Shown here: piece after piece, positions 26,532 to 36,219 of the stretch | How positions within the stretch are numbered: position 1 is the first letter of the stretch | How the letters are laid out: every line of letters begins with the position of its first letter | From: Promicromonospora sukumoe 327MFSha3.1 | Lineage (GTDB): Bacteria > Actinomycetota > Actinomycetes > Actinomycetales > Cellulomonadaceae | NCBI RefSeq assembly: GCF_000385135.1 | Contig: NZ_ARQM01000001.1 | Coordinates: 1-64,000 of the forward strand | Reading direction: 5' to 3' | Length of the DNA stretch: 64,000 nucleotides | The notes under the pieces: model-generated | The model's database searches: none | What the model was told of the DNA's origin: nothing | The model's input: the letters and a program-made list of their open reading frames with translations, nothing else | Program-made: the position numbers and the translations under genes

Positions 26532-29500
26532 ATGGTGCCCGTCAACTCCGCCCAGGGGCCCGGAGCGCGTCCGGACCGGCCCGTGGTGGGAGTTCTCGGT
26601 CCGGTCACCGTGCTGTCCGACGCCGGCCCGGTCGCCCCGCGCGGCACCCGCGCCGGTGCACTCGTGGCGCAGCTGGCGCTCGCCGCGCCGCATGCCGTGA
26701 CGGCGTCCGCCCTCGTCGACGCGCTGTGGGGCGAGGAGCTGCCGGCGAACCCGCGCGCGGCGCTGCAGAGCCTCGTGTCGCGGTTGCGTGCCCTGGGCCC
26801 GGACGTCGTGCGGTCCACGACGGCGGGGTACGCGCTCGGGGGCGCGAGCGACCTGGACCAGGCGCGCGCCGCCGTCGCGGAGGCCCGGGAGCTGCTCGCG
26901 GCGCCGGACGGCGGGGGAGCGCAGGCCGGCCCGGGTGCCCGGGCGGCGGCGCTGCTGGACGACGCCCTCGCGCTCTGGCGCGGCGAACCCGGCGAGGGAC
27001 TGGACGACGCCGCACCCGGCGTCGCCGCCGAGCTGCGGTCGACCGCAGCAGGGCTGCGCGACGAGCTCACGACGCTGCGGCGCCGGGCCGCCGTGGCCGC
27101 GGGAGACTCCGTCGAGGTCGCGGCGCTCGCCGCGGACGCGCTGGCCGCCGACCCCCTCGACGAGGACGCCGCGCGCGACCTCATGACGGCGCTCGCGGCG
27201 TCGGGCCGTCCCGACGAGGCGGTGCGCGTGTTCGGGCGGCTGCGGCACGCGCTGGTCGCCGAGCTGGGCTCCGATCCCGCGCCCGATCTGGTGACGCTGT
27301 ACGAGCGGATCGTCGGCACCGAGTCCGAGGCGGTCCCGCGTGCCGTCGGGAGATCGGCTGGCGCCGGTCGCTTCGTGCGCGGGCTCCGCGCCGCCGCGAC
27401 GCCCCTGATCGGCCGCGACGACGACGTCCGCGCCGTCGTCGGCGAGCTCGCGCGGCACCGCGTGGTGACGATCCTCGGCGCGGGCGGGCTCGGCAAGACC
27501 CGCCTGGCCCAGGAGGTGGCGCGCACGGTCGCGGAGGACGGGCCGACGCCGGGCTCGCCGGGCGGGATGTCCGTCGCGGTGGCGGAGCTGGCCGGTGTGC
27601 GGACCGACGACGACGTGGCGCTCGCGATCGCGGACGGCCTGGGCCTGTCGTCGGCCGCGGCGTCCACCCGCCTGGCCGACCGCCTGCTCGCCGGCGACCT
27701 GCGCGACCGCATGGTGGAGCGGGCCCGCGGCGGCCGGACGCTCCTGGTGCTGGACAACTGCGAGCACGTGCCGGACGGCGCCGCCCGCTGGGCGGACGTG
27801 CTGCTCTCGGCCGCGCCCGGCCTGCGCATCCTGACCACCAGCCGCGCACCCCTGCAGGTCGCGGCCGAGCAGGTGTACCCGCTGGCGCCGCTCGCGTCGG
27901 CCGGCGCGGCGAGCGACTCTGGCGAGGCGAGCGACTCCGGCGCCGGGCGCGGCCCGGCCGTCGAGCTGTTCCGGCAGCGCGCCCTCGCGGCCCGCCCCGG
28001 CGCCCAGCTGCCCGACGCCGTCGTCGCACGCCTCTGCGACCGGCTCGACGGGCTGCCGCTGGCGATCGAGCTGGCCGCCGCACGGGTGCGCACGCTGTCG
28101 GTCGAGGAGATCGAGCGGCACCTGGGCGCCCGGTTCGCCCTGCTGCGCGGCGGCGACCGCACCGTGCCGGACCGGCACCGCACGCTCGAGGCCGTCATCG
28201 AGTGGAGCTGGAACCTGCTGGAGCCCTCGCAGCGCGCGCTGTGGCGCCGGGTCTCCGTGCTGCCCGACGGGCTGTCCGTGCAGGCAGCGGCGGCGCTCGG
28301 CCGGCTCGGGCCCGCCGCGGAGGGTGAGGCACCCGCGGTCGGAACCACCGACGCGGTGCCGCTCGACGTGCTCGACGACATCGACGGCCTGGTGCTCCAG
28401 TCCCTGCTCGTGGTCGAGGAGGACGCCGCCGCGTCCGGCGGGGCCGGAGGCGCTCCGGCCCCCGTCCGCTACCGGATGCTGGAGACGGTCCGCGAGTTCG
28501 GCCTGCTGCGGCTGGCCGAGGCGGGCGAGGACGACGCCGTCCGCGACGCGCTGCTGCGCTGGGGCAAGGACGTGGCGACGTACTGCACGTCGCGGCTGCT
28601 CGGGTCCGACCAGGTCGCCGCGATCGGCCTCCTGCGGTGCGAGCACGAGAACCTGCTGTTCGCGATCCGGGCCGCGGCGCGTGCGGGGCGGCCGGACGTC
28701 GTCGTGCACGGGTTCGTGGCGCTCGGCGGTGCGTGGACCCTGCGCGGCGCCGAGGACCGCGCGGCCGACCTCGCGCCCGCCGTCCTCGACGCCGTCACGG
28801 GCTGGGCGGTCCCGGCCGCGGAGGCCGACGTCACCGCCCTGGCGCTCGCGTACGCGGCGGCCACCACGGCGTTCTCCGGGACGACGGCGAACCTGCGGGC
28901 GCTGGCCCGGCTGCGGCGCGTGCTGCGTGACCACGGCGACGCCGTCGGGCCGCGGACCCGGGCGGTGGCGACCATGCTGCTGGCGGGGGAGCCGGGTGCG
29001 GTGGTGGGCCTGCGCGACTCGGACGACCCGCTCATCGCCTTCCTGGCCCACCTCGTCATGTCGCAGGAGGCGGAGAACGCCGGGCGGCTCGACGAGGCGC
29101 TCGCCGGCGCGGAGCGCGCGTACCAGCTGGCCCAGGGCATCGGCGACGTCGCGAGCCGGGCCGGTGCCGCGATGTTCCTGGCCACCACGGCATTCGGCGC
29201 GGGGGACGGCGGGACCGCGAAGCACTGGTCCCGCGTGGCGCGCGAGGGCCTGACGGTGATCGGCGCCGACGGTGCGCTGCGGCAGCTCGACTGGGTGGAC
29301 CTCGGGGCCGCGATCGCCGACGGCGACCTGGCGGGCGCCGAGCGGATCTGCGCGCGGGTCGAGCGCGCCGGGGACAGGTCGGACCAGGCCGAGCGCGGGG
29401 GAGACGAGTCGCGCGCCGTGGTCCGGGCGGGCCGGGCCGAGATCGCGTGGGCGCGGGGCGACGTCGCCGGGGCGCTCGACCTGTACGAGCAGGCCGTGCG

Positions 29501-30047
29501 GGTGTTCGCGGACCTCACCGTTCCTGGGGGCGACCTGGTGTTCGGTGAGGATGGGGCCTCCGGCGCCGGGGCCGGAGGTGGGGCCGACCCGTCCCCGGCC
29601 GCGCCCTGGGCGGTGATCGTCGGGTCCGCGTGGATCGTGCGCCTGGTCGACGCCGGGCAGCACGCGCGGGCGCAGCAGGTGGCCGACGTCGTGCGGCGTC
29701 GTGCGGTGGTGCTGTACCGGGAGCTCATGCGGCACATTGCCGACCATCCCGTGCTCGGCACGGTCTGCCTCGCGCTGGGCGCGGTGCTCGCGTCGGGCGG
29801 GGCGAGGGCCGCCGTCGGGCTGGAGCTGCTGGCCCTGGCCGAGGTGCTGGGCTCCCGGCAGGACTTCATGGCGCTGCGCCGCGAGCCGGTCCTCGCGGCG
29901 GCTGCCGAGCGGCACGGCACCGACGCGGTGGCCGCCGCGCGGGCCCGCATCGCGGCGCTCCCGCGCGACACCCTGGCGGCGCACGCCCTCACGAGGCTCG
30001 AGACGCTCACGGCAGAGCCGGTGAACGTAGGGGTGGTCGCTCCATGA
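26532..30047 (+). CDS. AfsR-like SARP/BTAD–NB-ARC–TPR regulator
   Basis: 1171 aa. Residues about 15–100 form an OmpR-type winged helix (GVLGPVTVLSD, SALVDALWGEELPANPRAALQSLVSRLR). Residues about 110–265 form the BTAD domain. An NB-ARC/STAND ATPase follows with P-loop GAGGLGKT (316–323), Walker B TLLVLDNCEH, LTTSRAPL and GLPLAIELAAARVRTLS. The C-terminal 500 residues are Ala-rich helical repeats, TPR-like. This is the domain order of AfsR-type regulators that switch on secondary metabolism when ATP is bound and the repeats sense a signal. No biosynthetic cluster is adjacent. The gene is monocistronic and ends within a long hairpin. Confidence 0.88.
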   Translation: MVPVNSAQGPGARPDRPVVGVLGPVTVLSDAGPVAPRGTRAGALVAQLALAAPHAVTASALVDALWGEELPANPRAALQSLVSRLRALGPDVVRSTTAGYALGGASDLDQARAAVAEARELLAAPDGGGAQAGPGARAAALLDDALALWRGEPGEGLDDAAPGVAAELRSTAAGLRDELTTLRRRAAVAAGDSVEVAALAADALAADPLDEDAARDLMTALAASGRPDEAVRVFGRLRHALVAELGSDPAPDLVTLYERIVGTESEAVPRAVGRSAGAGRFVRGLRAAATPLIGRDDDVRAVVGELARHRVVTILGAGGLGKTRLAQEVARTVAEDGPTPGSPGGMSVAVAELAGVRTDDDVALAIADGLGLSSAAASTRLADRLLAGDLRDRMVERARGGRTLLVLDNCEHVPDGAARWADVLLSAAPGLRILTTSRAPLQVAAEQVYPLAPLASAGAASDSGEASDSGAGRGPAVELFRQRALAARPGAQLPDAVVARLCDRLDGLPLAIELAAARVRTLSVEEIERHLGARFALLRGGDRTVPDRHRTLEAVIEWSWNLLEPSQRALWRRVSVLPDGLSVQAAAALGRLGPAAEGEAPAVGTTDAVPLDVLDDIDGLVLQSLLVVEEDAAASGGAGGAPAPVRYRMLETVREFGLLRLAEAGEDDAVRDALLRWGKDVATYCTSRLLGSDQVAAIGLLRCEHENLLFAIRAAARAGRPDVVVHGFVALGGAWTLRGAEDRAADLAPAVLDAVTGWAVPAAEADVTALALAYAAATTAFSGTTANLRALARLRRVLRDHGDAVGPRTRAVATMLLAGEPGAVVGLRDSDDPLIAFLAHLVMSQEAENAGRLDEALAGAERAYQLAQGIGDVASRAGAAMFLATTAFGAGDGGTAKHWSRVAREGLTVIGADGALRQLDWVDLGAAIADGDLAGAERICARVERAGDRSDQAERGGDESRAVVRAGRAEIAWARGDVAGALDLYEQAVRVFADLTVPGGDLVFGEDGASGAGAGGGADPSPAAPWAVIVGSAWIVRLVDAGQHARAQQVADVVRRRAVVLYRELMRHIADHPVLGTVCLALGAVLASGGARAAVGLELLALAEVLGSRQDFMALRREPVLAAAAERHGTDAVAAARARIAALPRDTLAAHALTRLETLTAEPVNVGVVAP

Positions 30048-30076
30048 GGGCTCATGGAGCGACCACCCCTACGTTC
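30023..30076. terminator. 26-bp perfect bidirectional hairpin between convergent genes
   Basis: Arms 30023–30048 and 30051–30076 are perfect over 26 bp. The left arm contains the SARP stop codon (TGA 30045–30047), and the ABC permease on the other strand ends 40 bp to the right. Well placed to end both transcripts. Confidence 0.8.
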
Positions 30077-30116
30077 GGCGCCCCGCCCCGCCGCGACAGC
30101 GACAGCGGCGGCCGCC

Positions 30117-30938
30117 TCAGGCCTTGCGGAGGTAGGCCCGGACCGCGATCGGCGCGAAGATCACCACGACGACGGCCGCGCTGAGCAGCGTCCAGCCGAC
30201 ATCGGCGGTGACCAGGCCCTCGTTCGCCAGCGTGCGCACGGCGGAGACCAGGTGCGACACCGGGTTCACGTTCACGAACGCCTGCATCCAGCCCGGCAGG
30301 GTGTCGACCTCGACGAAGGCGTTGGACAGGAAGGTCAGCGGGAACAGGACCATGAACGAGACGCCCTGCACGAACGTGGCCGAGCGCGCGATCACGCCGA
30401 TGTAGGCGAAGATCCAGCTCAGGGCCCACGCGCAGACGATCACGAGCAGGCCGGCGAGCACCACGCCGCCGAAGCCGCCGCCTGGGCGCCAGCCCATCAC
30501 GATGCCGGTCAGGAACGTGATGGTGGTCGCGACGACGTAGCGGACGGTGTCGGCCAGCAGCGCCCCGGCGAGCGGCGCGATGCGCGCGATCGGCAGGGAT
30601 CGGAAGCGGTCGAACACCCCCTTGTCCATGTCCTCCCGGAGCTGGACGCCGGTCACCACGGAGGCCGTGATCACGGTCTGCGCGAGGATGCCCGGGATGA
30701 TCAGCGGCAGGTACGCCGCCACGCTGCCCGAGACGGCGCCGCCGAACAGGTACGTGAACATCAGCGTGAAGATGATCGGCTGGAAGGTCACGTCGATGAG
30801 CTGCTCGGGCGTGTGCCGCACCTTGAGCAGACCGCGGTAGGCCATGGTGACCGACTGCGAGACGGTGGTGGCCAGCCCGATCCGCGCCGGTCGGGGCGTG
30901 ACGGGGCTGGGCGCTGGGGCGAGGGTCGCGGTGGTCAT
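30117..30938 (-). CDS. ABC-2 type exporter permease (DrrB-like)
   Basis: 273 aa with six hydrophobic segments and the ABC-2 pattern VTFQPIIFTLMFTYLFGGAV … DMDKGVFDRFRSLPIARIAPLAGALLAD … VNPVSHLVSAVRTLANEG. The last motif (NP-x-SH/PLT) is typical of daunorubicin-resistance-type permeases. Its start overlaps the end of the ATPase gene by 4 bases, so the two form one exporter operon. The substrate is unknown; family members export drugs or lipids. Confidence 0.9.
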   Translation of the reverse strand: MTTATLAPAPSPVTPRPARIGLATTVSQSVTMAYRGLLKVRHTPEQLIDVTFQPIIFTLMFTYLFGGAVSGSVAAYLPLIIPGILAQTVITASVVTGVQLREDMDKGVFDRFRSLPIARIAPLAGALLADTVRYVVATTITFLTGIVMGWRPGGGFGGVVLAGLLVIVCAWALSWIFAYIGVIARSATFVQGVSFMVLFPLTFLSNAFVEVDTLPGWMQAFVNVNPVSHLVSAVRTLANEGLVTADVGWTLLSAAVVVVIFAPIAVRAYLRKA

Positions 30939-31930
30939 GCGTTCACCTTCTCGGTGTGGTCGGATGCGGGGCCGGCCGGGGCGGTGTCGTCGTCGGCGGC
31001 GTGGCCCGTGAGGGTCAGGAAGACCTCGTCCAGGCTCGGCTTGTCGAGGCTCACCGAGTCGATGGCCACGCTCGCCTCGCGGAACCGGACGAGCAGGTCG
31101 GCGACGGCCTCGGCGTGGGGGACGGGCACGGTGATGCGCAGCCCCTCCGGGGCGACGGTCCCCGCGGTGCCGAAGACCTGCTGCACCAGGCTGAGAGCGG
31201 TGCCCAGGTCGCCCGACTCGGCGAGCCCGACCTGCAGCGACTGGGCGCCCACGGTGGCCTTGAGCTCGTCGGCGGTGCCCTCGGCCACGACCTTGCCGCG
31301 GTCGATGACGGCGATCCGGTCGGCGAGCTGGTCGGCCTCGTCGAGGTACTGGGTGGTCAGCAGCACGGTGGAGCCGTCCGCGACCAGGCGGCGGATGGTG
31401 TCCCACATCTGGTTGCGGGTGCGCGGGTCCAGGCCGGTCGTGGGCTCGTCCAGGAAGATGAGCGGCGGCCGGGCGATCAGGCTCGCCGCCAGGTCGAGCC
31501 GGCGGCGCATGCCGCCCGAGTAGTCGCGCAGGGGCCGCTTGGCGGCCTCCGTCAGGGAGAACTCCTCCAGGAGCTCGGCGGCCTTGGCCCGCGCGGCACG
31601 CGACGACAGGCCGAGCAGGCGGCCGAAGACCACCAGGTTCTCGGTGGCGCTCAGCGTCTCGTCGACGGAGGCGTACTGGCCCGTCACGCCGATGAGGGAG
31701 CGCACGGCGGCGGCGTCGCGGACGACGTCGTACCCGAGCACGCGGGCCTCGCCGCCGTCGGGCCGCAGCAGGGTGGCGAGCATGCGGATGGTCGTGGTCT
31801 TGCCCGCGCCGTTGGGCCCGAGCACGCCGTAGACGGTCCCGGTGCGGACGGTGAGGTCGACGCCGTCCACGGCGCGGTTGTCGCCGAAGATCTTGACGAG
31901 GCCCTGTGCCTCGATCGCGTTCGTGTTCAT
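30935..31930 (-). CDS. ABC exporter ATPase (DrrA-like)
   Basis: 331 aa. Walker A GPNGAGKT at 38–45, Q-loop [16 protein letters not shown], signature [15 protein letters not shown], Walker [13 protein letters not shown] and H/Q-loop [16 protein letters not shown]. The Gln in place of the usual switch His is typical of DrrA. The C-terminal 90 residues form the DrrA-type regulatory domain ([18 protein letters not shown]). It pairs with the permease at 30117–30938. COX15 lies 47 bp downstream in genome order and is transcribed the same way. Confidence 0.92.
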   Translation of the reverse strand: MNTNAIEAQGLVKIFGDNRAVDGVDLTVRTGTVYGVLGPNGAGKTTTIRMLATLLRPDGGEARVLGYDVVRDAAAVRSLIGVTGQYASVDETLSATENLVVFGRLLGLSSRAARAKAAELLEEFSLTEAAKRPLRDYSGGMRRRLDLAASLIARPPLIFLDEPTTGLDPRTRNQMWDTIRRLVADGSTVLLTTQYLDEADQLADRIAVIDRGKVVAEGTADELKATVGAQSLQVGLAESGDLGTALSLVQQVFGTAGTVAPEGLRITVPVPHAEAVADLLVRFREASVAIDSVSLDKPSLDEVFLTLTGHAADDDTAPAGPASDHTEKVNA

Positions 31931-31977
31931 GGCCCCAGCGTGCGTGGGGCCGCTCGCACGGGGCTGTCAGACCGCTG

Positions 31978-32925
31978 TCACGCCGCGGCCACCGCTGTCA
32001 CGTCCCGCACCCGCGTCGTCAGCCACACCCGGGTGGTGCCCGCGATCAGCGCAGCCGCGCCGATCATGTGCAGCCCGACCAGCAGCTCCGGCAGGTCCGT
32101 GAAGTACTGGACGTACCCGATCAGGCCCTGCGCCAGCGTGATGACCAGCAGGATCACGGCCGCACGGCGCACCGTGCCGGGGCCCCGGCGGACCGCCACG
32201 AGCACGGCGACCAGCGCCACCAGGAAGACCCACACCGCGGCCGCGTGCCACTTGGTCAGGAGCGCGGGGTCGATGGCGAACCGGTAGCCCACCTCGGAGT
32301 CGCCGCTGTGCGGGCCGGCCCCCGTGGTGAGCACGCCGAGCACCACGACGACGGCGGTCAGCCCGGCCAGCACCCAGGTCAGGGTGCGCACCTGCGGCGT
32401 GACCACGAGGCGGGGGGCGGCGTCGCCCTCGTCGTGTCGGTGCAGCATGTAGAGGGACACCGCGACCAGCGCGCCCGAGACGGCGAAGTGCAGGGACACC
32501 CAGCCCGGGTGCAGGTGCAGCAGCACCACGATGCCGCCGATCAGGGCCTGCATCAGCACGCCGACGCCGGGCACCAGGCCGAGCATCCGGTACGACGCGG
32601 TGCGCTTGAGGTCGGTGCAGACCAGCACCGCGACGAGCACGGCGATGACCCCCAGCACCCCCGTCAGCGTGCGGTTCCCGAACTCGATGAACGGGTGCAG
32701 GGTGGTGGCCTCGTGGAACACCGGGGTGAAGCTGCCGGGCTCGCACTGGGGCCACGTGGAGCAGCCCAGGCCGGAGTCGGTCAGGCGCACGGCGCCGCCG
32801 GTCCCGATGATGCCGATCTGGCCGATCAGGTTCGCGATCAGGACGGCGCGGGTCCAGTGCCGGAAGCGGTCCACGCGGCCGGGGAGCGCGTCGATCCAGG
32901 AGGTGGGGGCGGCGGGTGCGGTCAC
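31978..32925 (-). CDS. ctaA: Heme A synthase (COX15/CtaA)
   Basis: Oxidises heme O to heme A for cytochrome aa3 oxidase, 315 aa with eight membrane segments. The first loop has GAVRLTDSGLGCSTWPQCE with C55 and C61, the Cys pair of Bacillus-type CtaA. His ligands are visible in FHEATTLHPFIEFGNRTLTG, VSLHFAVSGAL, KWHAAAVWVFL and VGLHMIGAA. I start at GTG 32925 because TAGCGT lies 7 nt upstream, a leaderless arrangement. An upstream start at 33018 adds a non-family leader. The actinobacterial ctaB/tkt neighbourhood is not seen here. Confidence 0.92.
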   Translation of the reverse strand: MTAPAAPTSWIDALPGRVDRFRHWTRAVLIANLIGQIGIIGTGGAVRLTDSGLGCSTWPQCEPGSFTPVFHEATTLHPFIEFGNRTLTGVLGVIAVLVAVLVCTDLKRTASYRMLGLVPGVGVLMQALIGGIVVLLHLHPGWVSLHFAVSGALVAVSLYMLHRHDEGDAAPRLVVTPQVRTLTWVLAGLTAVVVVLGVLTTGAGPHSGDSEVGYRFAIDPALLTKWHAAAVWVFLVALVAVLVAVRRGPGTVRRAAVILLVITLAQGLIGYVQYFTDLPELLVGLHMIGAAALIAGTTRVWLTTRVRDVTAVAAA

Positions 32926-32932
32926 GGGTCCC

Positions 32933-32938
32933 ACGCTA
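32933..32938 (-). promoter_or_regulatory. -10 element of a leaderless promoter for ctaA
   Basis: On the minus strand TAGCGT is followed by 7 nt and the GTG start at 32925. No ribosome site precedes that GTG. Confidence 0.5.
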
Positions 32939-33022
32939 GTGCCCGCCGGGGACGACGCCTCCCGTGCCGGTCCCGCACCGGGTGTGATTCTTTGCCGACT
33001 ACCTGTCAGGAACGCCACAGAC

Positions 33023-33066
33023 GTGTCAGACGCTCAGATCACCGGGGTGACCTGAGCGTCTGACAC
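33023..33066. terminator. 21-bp hairpin after the protease gene
   Basis: Arms 33023–33043 and 33046–33066 pair with one A·C mismatch. It is 15 bp past the stop of the protease (minus strand) and 98 bp upstream of the ctaA start. Confidence 0.72.
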
Positions 33067-33081
33067 GGGCGGGAGGGACGG

Positions 33082-34296
33082 TCAGAGACCGCCGACGTTG
33101 AGCAGCAGGTTCGGCGAACCGGTGCCCGGGTCGGTCACGACGTCGGCCACGGCGGCGCCGGTGAGGGCGTCACCGACCTCGGCCGGCGTCGCGCTCGGGT
33201 TGCCGCCCAGGACGAGCGCGGCGGCGCCCGCGACGTGCGGCGTGGCCATCGAGGTACCGCTGATGGTGTTCGTGTCGCTGTCACCCGTGTACCAGGCCGA
33301 CGTGATGTCGGTGCCCGGCGCGAAGATGTCCACGCAGGTGCCGATGTTGGAGTACACGGCACGTGCGTCCGTGTCCTCGGTGGCGCCCACCGTGATCGCC
33401 TCGGGGGTGGAGCTCGGCGAGCCGTCGCACGCGTCGGCGGCGTAGTCGTTGCCGGCGGCCAGCGCGAAGGTGACGCCGTCCGCGACGGCCGCGGAGACGG
33501 CGTCGTTCACGGCCTGCGAGAAGCCGCCGCCCAGGGACATGTTGGCCACCGCGGGCTCGCCCGCCTCGTGGTCGGCCGTGACCCAGTCGATGCCGGCGAT
33601 CACGCCGTCGAAGCTGCCCGAGCCGGAGCAGTCCAGCACGCGCACGCCGACGAGCGAGACGTCCTTGGCCACGCCGTAGGCCGAGCCGCCGACGGTGCCC
33701 GCGACGTGCGTGCCGTGGCCCGCGCAGTCGGTGGCGTCGTCGTCGCCGTCCACGGTGTCGGTGCCGCTGACCGCGCGGCCGCCGAAGTCCTCGTGGCTGT
33801 TCAGGATGCCGGTGTCGATGATGTACGCCGTCACGCCCGAGCCCGAGTTCCCGTAGGTGTAGGAGTCGTCGAGCGGCAGGGCCTCCTGGTCGATGCGGTC
33901 CAGGCCCCAGGAGGGGACCGGCGACTGCGTGTCGGACGCGGTCATCACGCGGTTCTGCTCCACGTACGCCACGGACGGGTCCGCCTCGAGCCGCTCGGCC
34001 TGCTCCGCCGACATCGACGCCGAGAAGCCGCGCACCGCGTTGGTGTACGAGTGGCGCACCTCGCCGCCGTACTCCTGCACCAGGCTGCTGGCGGCGCTCC
34101 GGACCTGCTTCTTGCTGACGTCGCTGTCCTTGAGGACCACGATGTACGAGTCCTCGATCAGCGCGCCCGCGACGGGCGCGGGCGCCTCGTCCGGTGCCGC
34201 CGAGGTCATGGCCGCTGCCGCCGGGGCCGCCGCGAGGGCGATCGCGATGCCGGCACCGACGATCAGCCGACGGCGGTTGCTGTGAGTGGAAGTCAC
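33082..34296 (-). CDS. Secreted subtilisin-like serine protease (S8)
   Basis: 404 aa. The signal peptide has an Arg-rich start (STHSNRRRLIVGAGIAIALAAAPAAAA, cut near 30). An inhibitor I9 propeptide (about 47–115, SYIVVLKDSD … DPSVAYVEQNRVMTA) precedes the S8A catalytic domain with Asp161 (IIDTGIL), His194 (HGTHVAGT), oxyanion Asn283 (AAGNDYAAD) and Ser349 (GTSMATPHVAG). This is the proteinase K/aqualysin group. The protein stops at the end of the catalytic domain with no C-terminal P or binding domain. The GTG start has GGGAGG 4 nt upstream. Exported, self-processed extracellular protease, likely nutritional. Confidence 0.94.
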   Translation of the reverse strand: MTSTHSNRRRLIVGAGIAIALAAAPAAAAMTSAAPDEAPAPVAGALIEDSYIVVLKDSDVSKKQVRSAASSLVQEYGGEVRHSYTNAVRGFSASMSAEQAERLEADPSVAYVEQNRVMTASDTQSPVPSWGLDRIDQEALPLDDSYTYGNSGSGVTAYIIDTGILNSHEDFGGRAVSGTDTVDGDDDATDCAGHGTHVAGTVGGSAYGVAKDVSLVGVRVLDCSGSGSFDGVIAGIDWVTADHEAGEPAVANMSLGGGFSQAVNDAVSAAVADGVTFALAAGNDYAADACDGSPSSTPEAITVGATEDTDARAVYSNIGTCVDIFAPGTDITSAWYTGDSDTNTISGTSMATPHVAGAAALVLGGNPSATPAEVGDALTGAAVADVVTDPGTGSPNLLLNVGGL

Positions 34297-34311
34297 GCTG
34301 CCTCCCTGGGG

Positions 34312-34342
34312 AATGTAGGTGAAGTGAACCCTAAATGGGCAA
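34312..34342 (-). promoter_or_regulatory. Possible protease promoter
   Basis: On the minus strand TTGCCC (34342–34337) and TACATT (34317–34312) are 19 bp apart, with GGTGAA/TTCACC half-sites flanking them. Spacing is wide, so this is tentative. Confidence 0.3.
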
Positions 34343-34435
34343 ATTTCACCCGCCAACCTCACGAAAAGGTCATACCGCCCGGGTATGCGTGTGTGGTAGG
34401 TGGTTTCCCGGTGGGGCCTGCGGCCGCAGCAGAGA

Positions 34436-35209
34436 TCAGTGCCAGCGGAAGAGCCGGGCCGCGCCCGCGCCCAGCGCCGCCGTCCAGGCCAGCAGCACCA
34501 CCACGGAGAACGGCGGAACGGCGCCGTACAGCAGCGCGCCCCGCATCGCCTCGCCCAGCGCGCCGGACGGCAGCAGCACCGCCACGTGCGACAGCGGCCC
34601 CGCGAGCTGCTGCGCGGGCAGCAGCACGCCGCCGCCCACGGTGAGCAGCACGAGCACCAGGTTGGCCACGGCGAGCACGCCCTCGGCGCGCAGGGTCCCG
34701 GCGAGCAGCAGGGCCAGGGCGGTGAACGCGGCGGTGCCCAGCAGCCCCGCGCCGACGACGGCGGGCAGCGCGCCCAGCTCCGGCCGCCAGCCGAGCGCCA
34801 CGGCGACGCCGCAGATCACGACCACCTGCACCACCTCGACGGCGAGCACGCCGAGCACCTTGCCGGCCAGCAGCCCCGACCGGCCGAGCGGCGTGGTCGC
34901 CATCAGGCGCAGGACGCCGTTGCGCCGGTCGAAAGCCGTGGCGATCGCCTGCGACGTGAACGCCGTCGACATGACGGCCAGCGCGAGCACGCCGGGCGTC
35001 ACGAAGTCGACCCGGGAGAACCCGTGCGTGTCCAGGTCGATGAACGACGTGCGCACCAGCGCGAACAGGACCAGCACGGGCAGCACGATCGTGACGAGCA
35101 GCTGCTCGCCGTTGCGCAGGATCGCGCGGGTCTCGAAGGACGCCTGGGCTGCGATCCGACGGAGGACGGGGGCGGCCGCAGGCTCGGCCCGCAGTGTGGG
35201 TGCGCTCAT
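34436..35209 (-). CDS. ABC-2 type exporter permease
   Basis: 257 aa with six hydrophobic segments: LLVTIVLPVLVLFALV, GVLALAVMSTAFTSQAIATAFDRRNGVLRLM (the conserved region before the long cytoplasmic loop), then GLLAGKVLGVLAVEVVQVVVI and SHVAVLLPSGALGEAMRGALL. Its ATG overlaps the end of the ATPase gene on the same strand by 4 bases, making a second two-gene exporter operon. Substrate unknown. Confidence 0.9.
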   Translation of the reverse strand: MSAPTLRAEPAAAPVLRRIAAQASFETRAILRNGEQLLVTIVLPVLVLFALVRTSFIDLDTHGFSRVDFVTPGVLALAVMSTAFTSQAIATAFDRRNGVLRLMATTPLGRSGLLAGKVLGVLAVEVVQVVVICGVAVALGWRPELGALPAVVGAGLLGTAAFTALALLLAGTLRAEGVLAVANLVLVLLTVGGGVLLPAQQLAGPLSHVAVLLPSGALGEAMRGALLYGAVPPFSVVVLLAWTAALGAGAARLFRWH

Positions 35210-36213
35210 CGCAGGTTCCTCCCCGTCAGGTCGAGGAACACGTCCTCGAGAGTGCGGCTACCGGTGGTGACCGACCGGGCGAGCACGCCCCGCTCGGCGA
35301 GCCAGCCGGTCACCGCGGCGACGGCCGCCGGGTCCACGGCCCCGGTCAGCGTGTAGACGCCGGCCTCGCTCTCGCCCACCACCCAGTCGCCGGGCAGCGC
35401 GGCGCGCAGCCCCGTCAGGTCCAGCCCCGCGGCCGCCTCGACGCGGATCGAGCTCGGCCCGGCACCGGCGCCGTCGGTCAGCTCGCGGACGCTCCCGGAC
35501 GCGATCACGCGGCCGTGGTCCACGACGTGCACGTGGTCGGCCAGGTCGGCAGCCTCGTCCATGAGGTGCGTGGTCAGCACGATCGCGACGCCGTCGGCCC
35601 GCAGCTCGCGCACCAGGTCCCACACGGCGCGCCGGCTCTGCGGGTCCATACCCGCGCTCGGCTCGTCGAGGAAGACGACGTCGGGCCGCCCGATCACCGC
35701 TGCGGCCAGCGCCACGCGCTGCCGCTGCCCGCCGGACAGACGGCGCACGGTGGTGCGGGCGAAGCCGTGCAGGCCGAGGCGTTCGGCGAGCTCGTCCACG
35801 GGGCGCGGCGCCGCGTACATGGCGGCGACGTGCCGCAGCAGCTCCAGCGCGCGCACGCCGGTGGGCAGGCCGCCGTCCTGCAGCATGACGCCGACCCGCG
35901 GGCGTAGCGCGCGGGCGTCGGCCACGGGGTCGTGGCCGAGCACGCGGACGGTGCCGCCGTCGGGGGAGCGCAGGCCCTCGCAGCACTCGATGGTGGTCGT
36001 CTTGCCGGCACCGTTGGGGCCGAGGACGGCGGTGACGGCGCCGCGGCGGGCGACCAGGTCGAGGCCGTCCACGACGGCGCGGCCGTCGTAGCGTTTGACG
36101 AGCCCGCGCACCTGGACGGCGACCTCGTGGTCGGCACCGGCGGGGCTGGCTGTGGCGGCGCTCGCGGTGGCCGCCTGGGCGGGGTCGATCGCGGGCGCGT
36201 CGGACAGGGGCAC
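35206..36213 (-). CDS. ABC exporter ATPase
   Basis: 335 aa. Walker A GPNGAGKT at 65–72, Q-loop VMLQDGGLPTGVRALELL, signature LSGGQRQRVALAAAV, Walker B VVFLDEPSAGMD and switch LTTHLMDEAADLADHVHV. CcmA/DrrA-like exporter subfamily. An Ala-rich 30-residue N-terminal lead precedes the domain. I start at GTG 36213 because TACGAT, a near-perfect -10, lies exactly 6 nt upstream and no ribosome site is present. A longer reading would lose this. Divergent from sufR. Partner permease overlaps at 35206–35209. Confidence 0.92.
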   Translation of the reverse strand: MPLSDAPAIDPAQAATASAATASPAGADHEVAVQVRGLVKRYDGRAVVDGLDLVARRGAVTAVLGPNGAGKTTTIECCEGLRSPDGGTVRVLGHDPVADARALRPRVGVMLQDGGLPTGVRALELLRHVAAMYAAPRPVDELAERLGLHGFARTTVRRLSGGQRQRVALAAAVIGRPDVVFLDEPSAGMDPQSRRAVWDLVRELRADGVAIVLTTHLMDEAADLADHVHVVDHGRVIASGSVRELTDGAGAGPSSIRVEAAAGLDLTGLRAALPGDWVVGESEAGVYTLTGAVDPAAVAAVTGWLAERGVLARSVTTGSRTLEDVFLDLTGRNLR

Positions 36214-36219
36214 CGCACA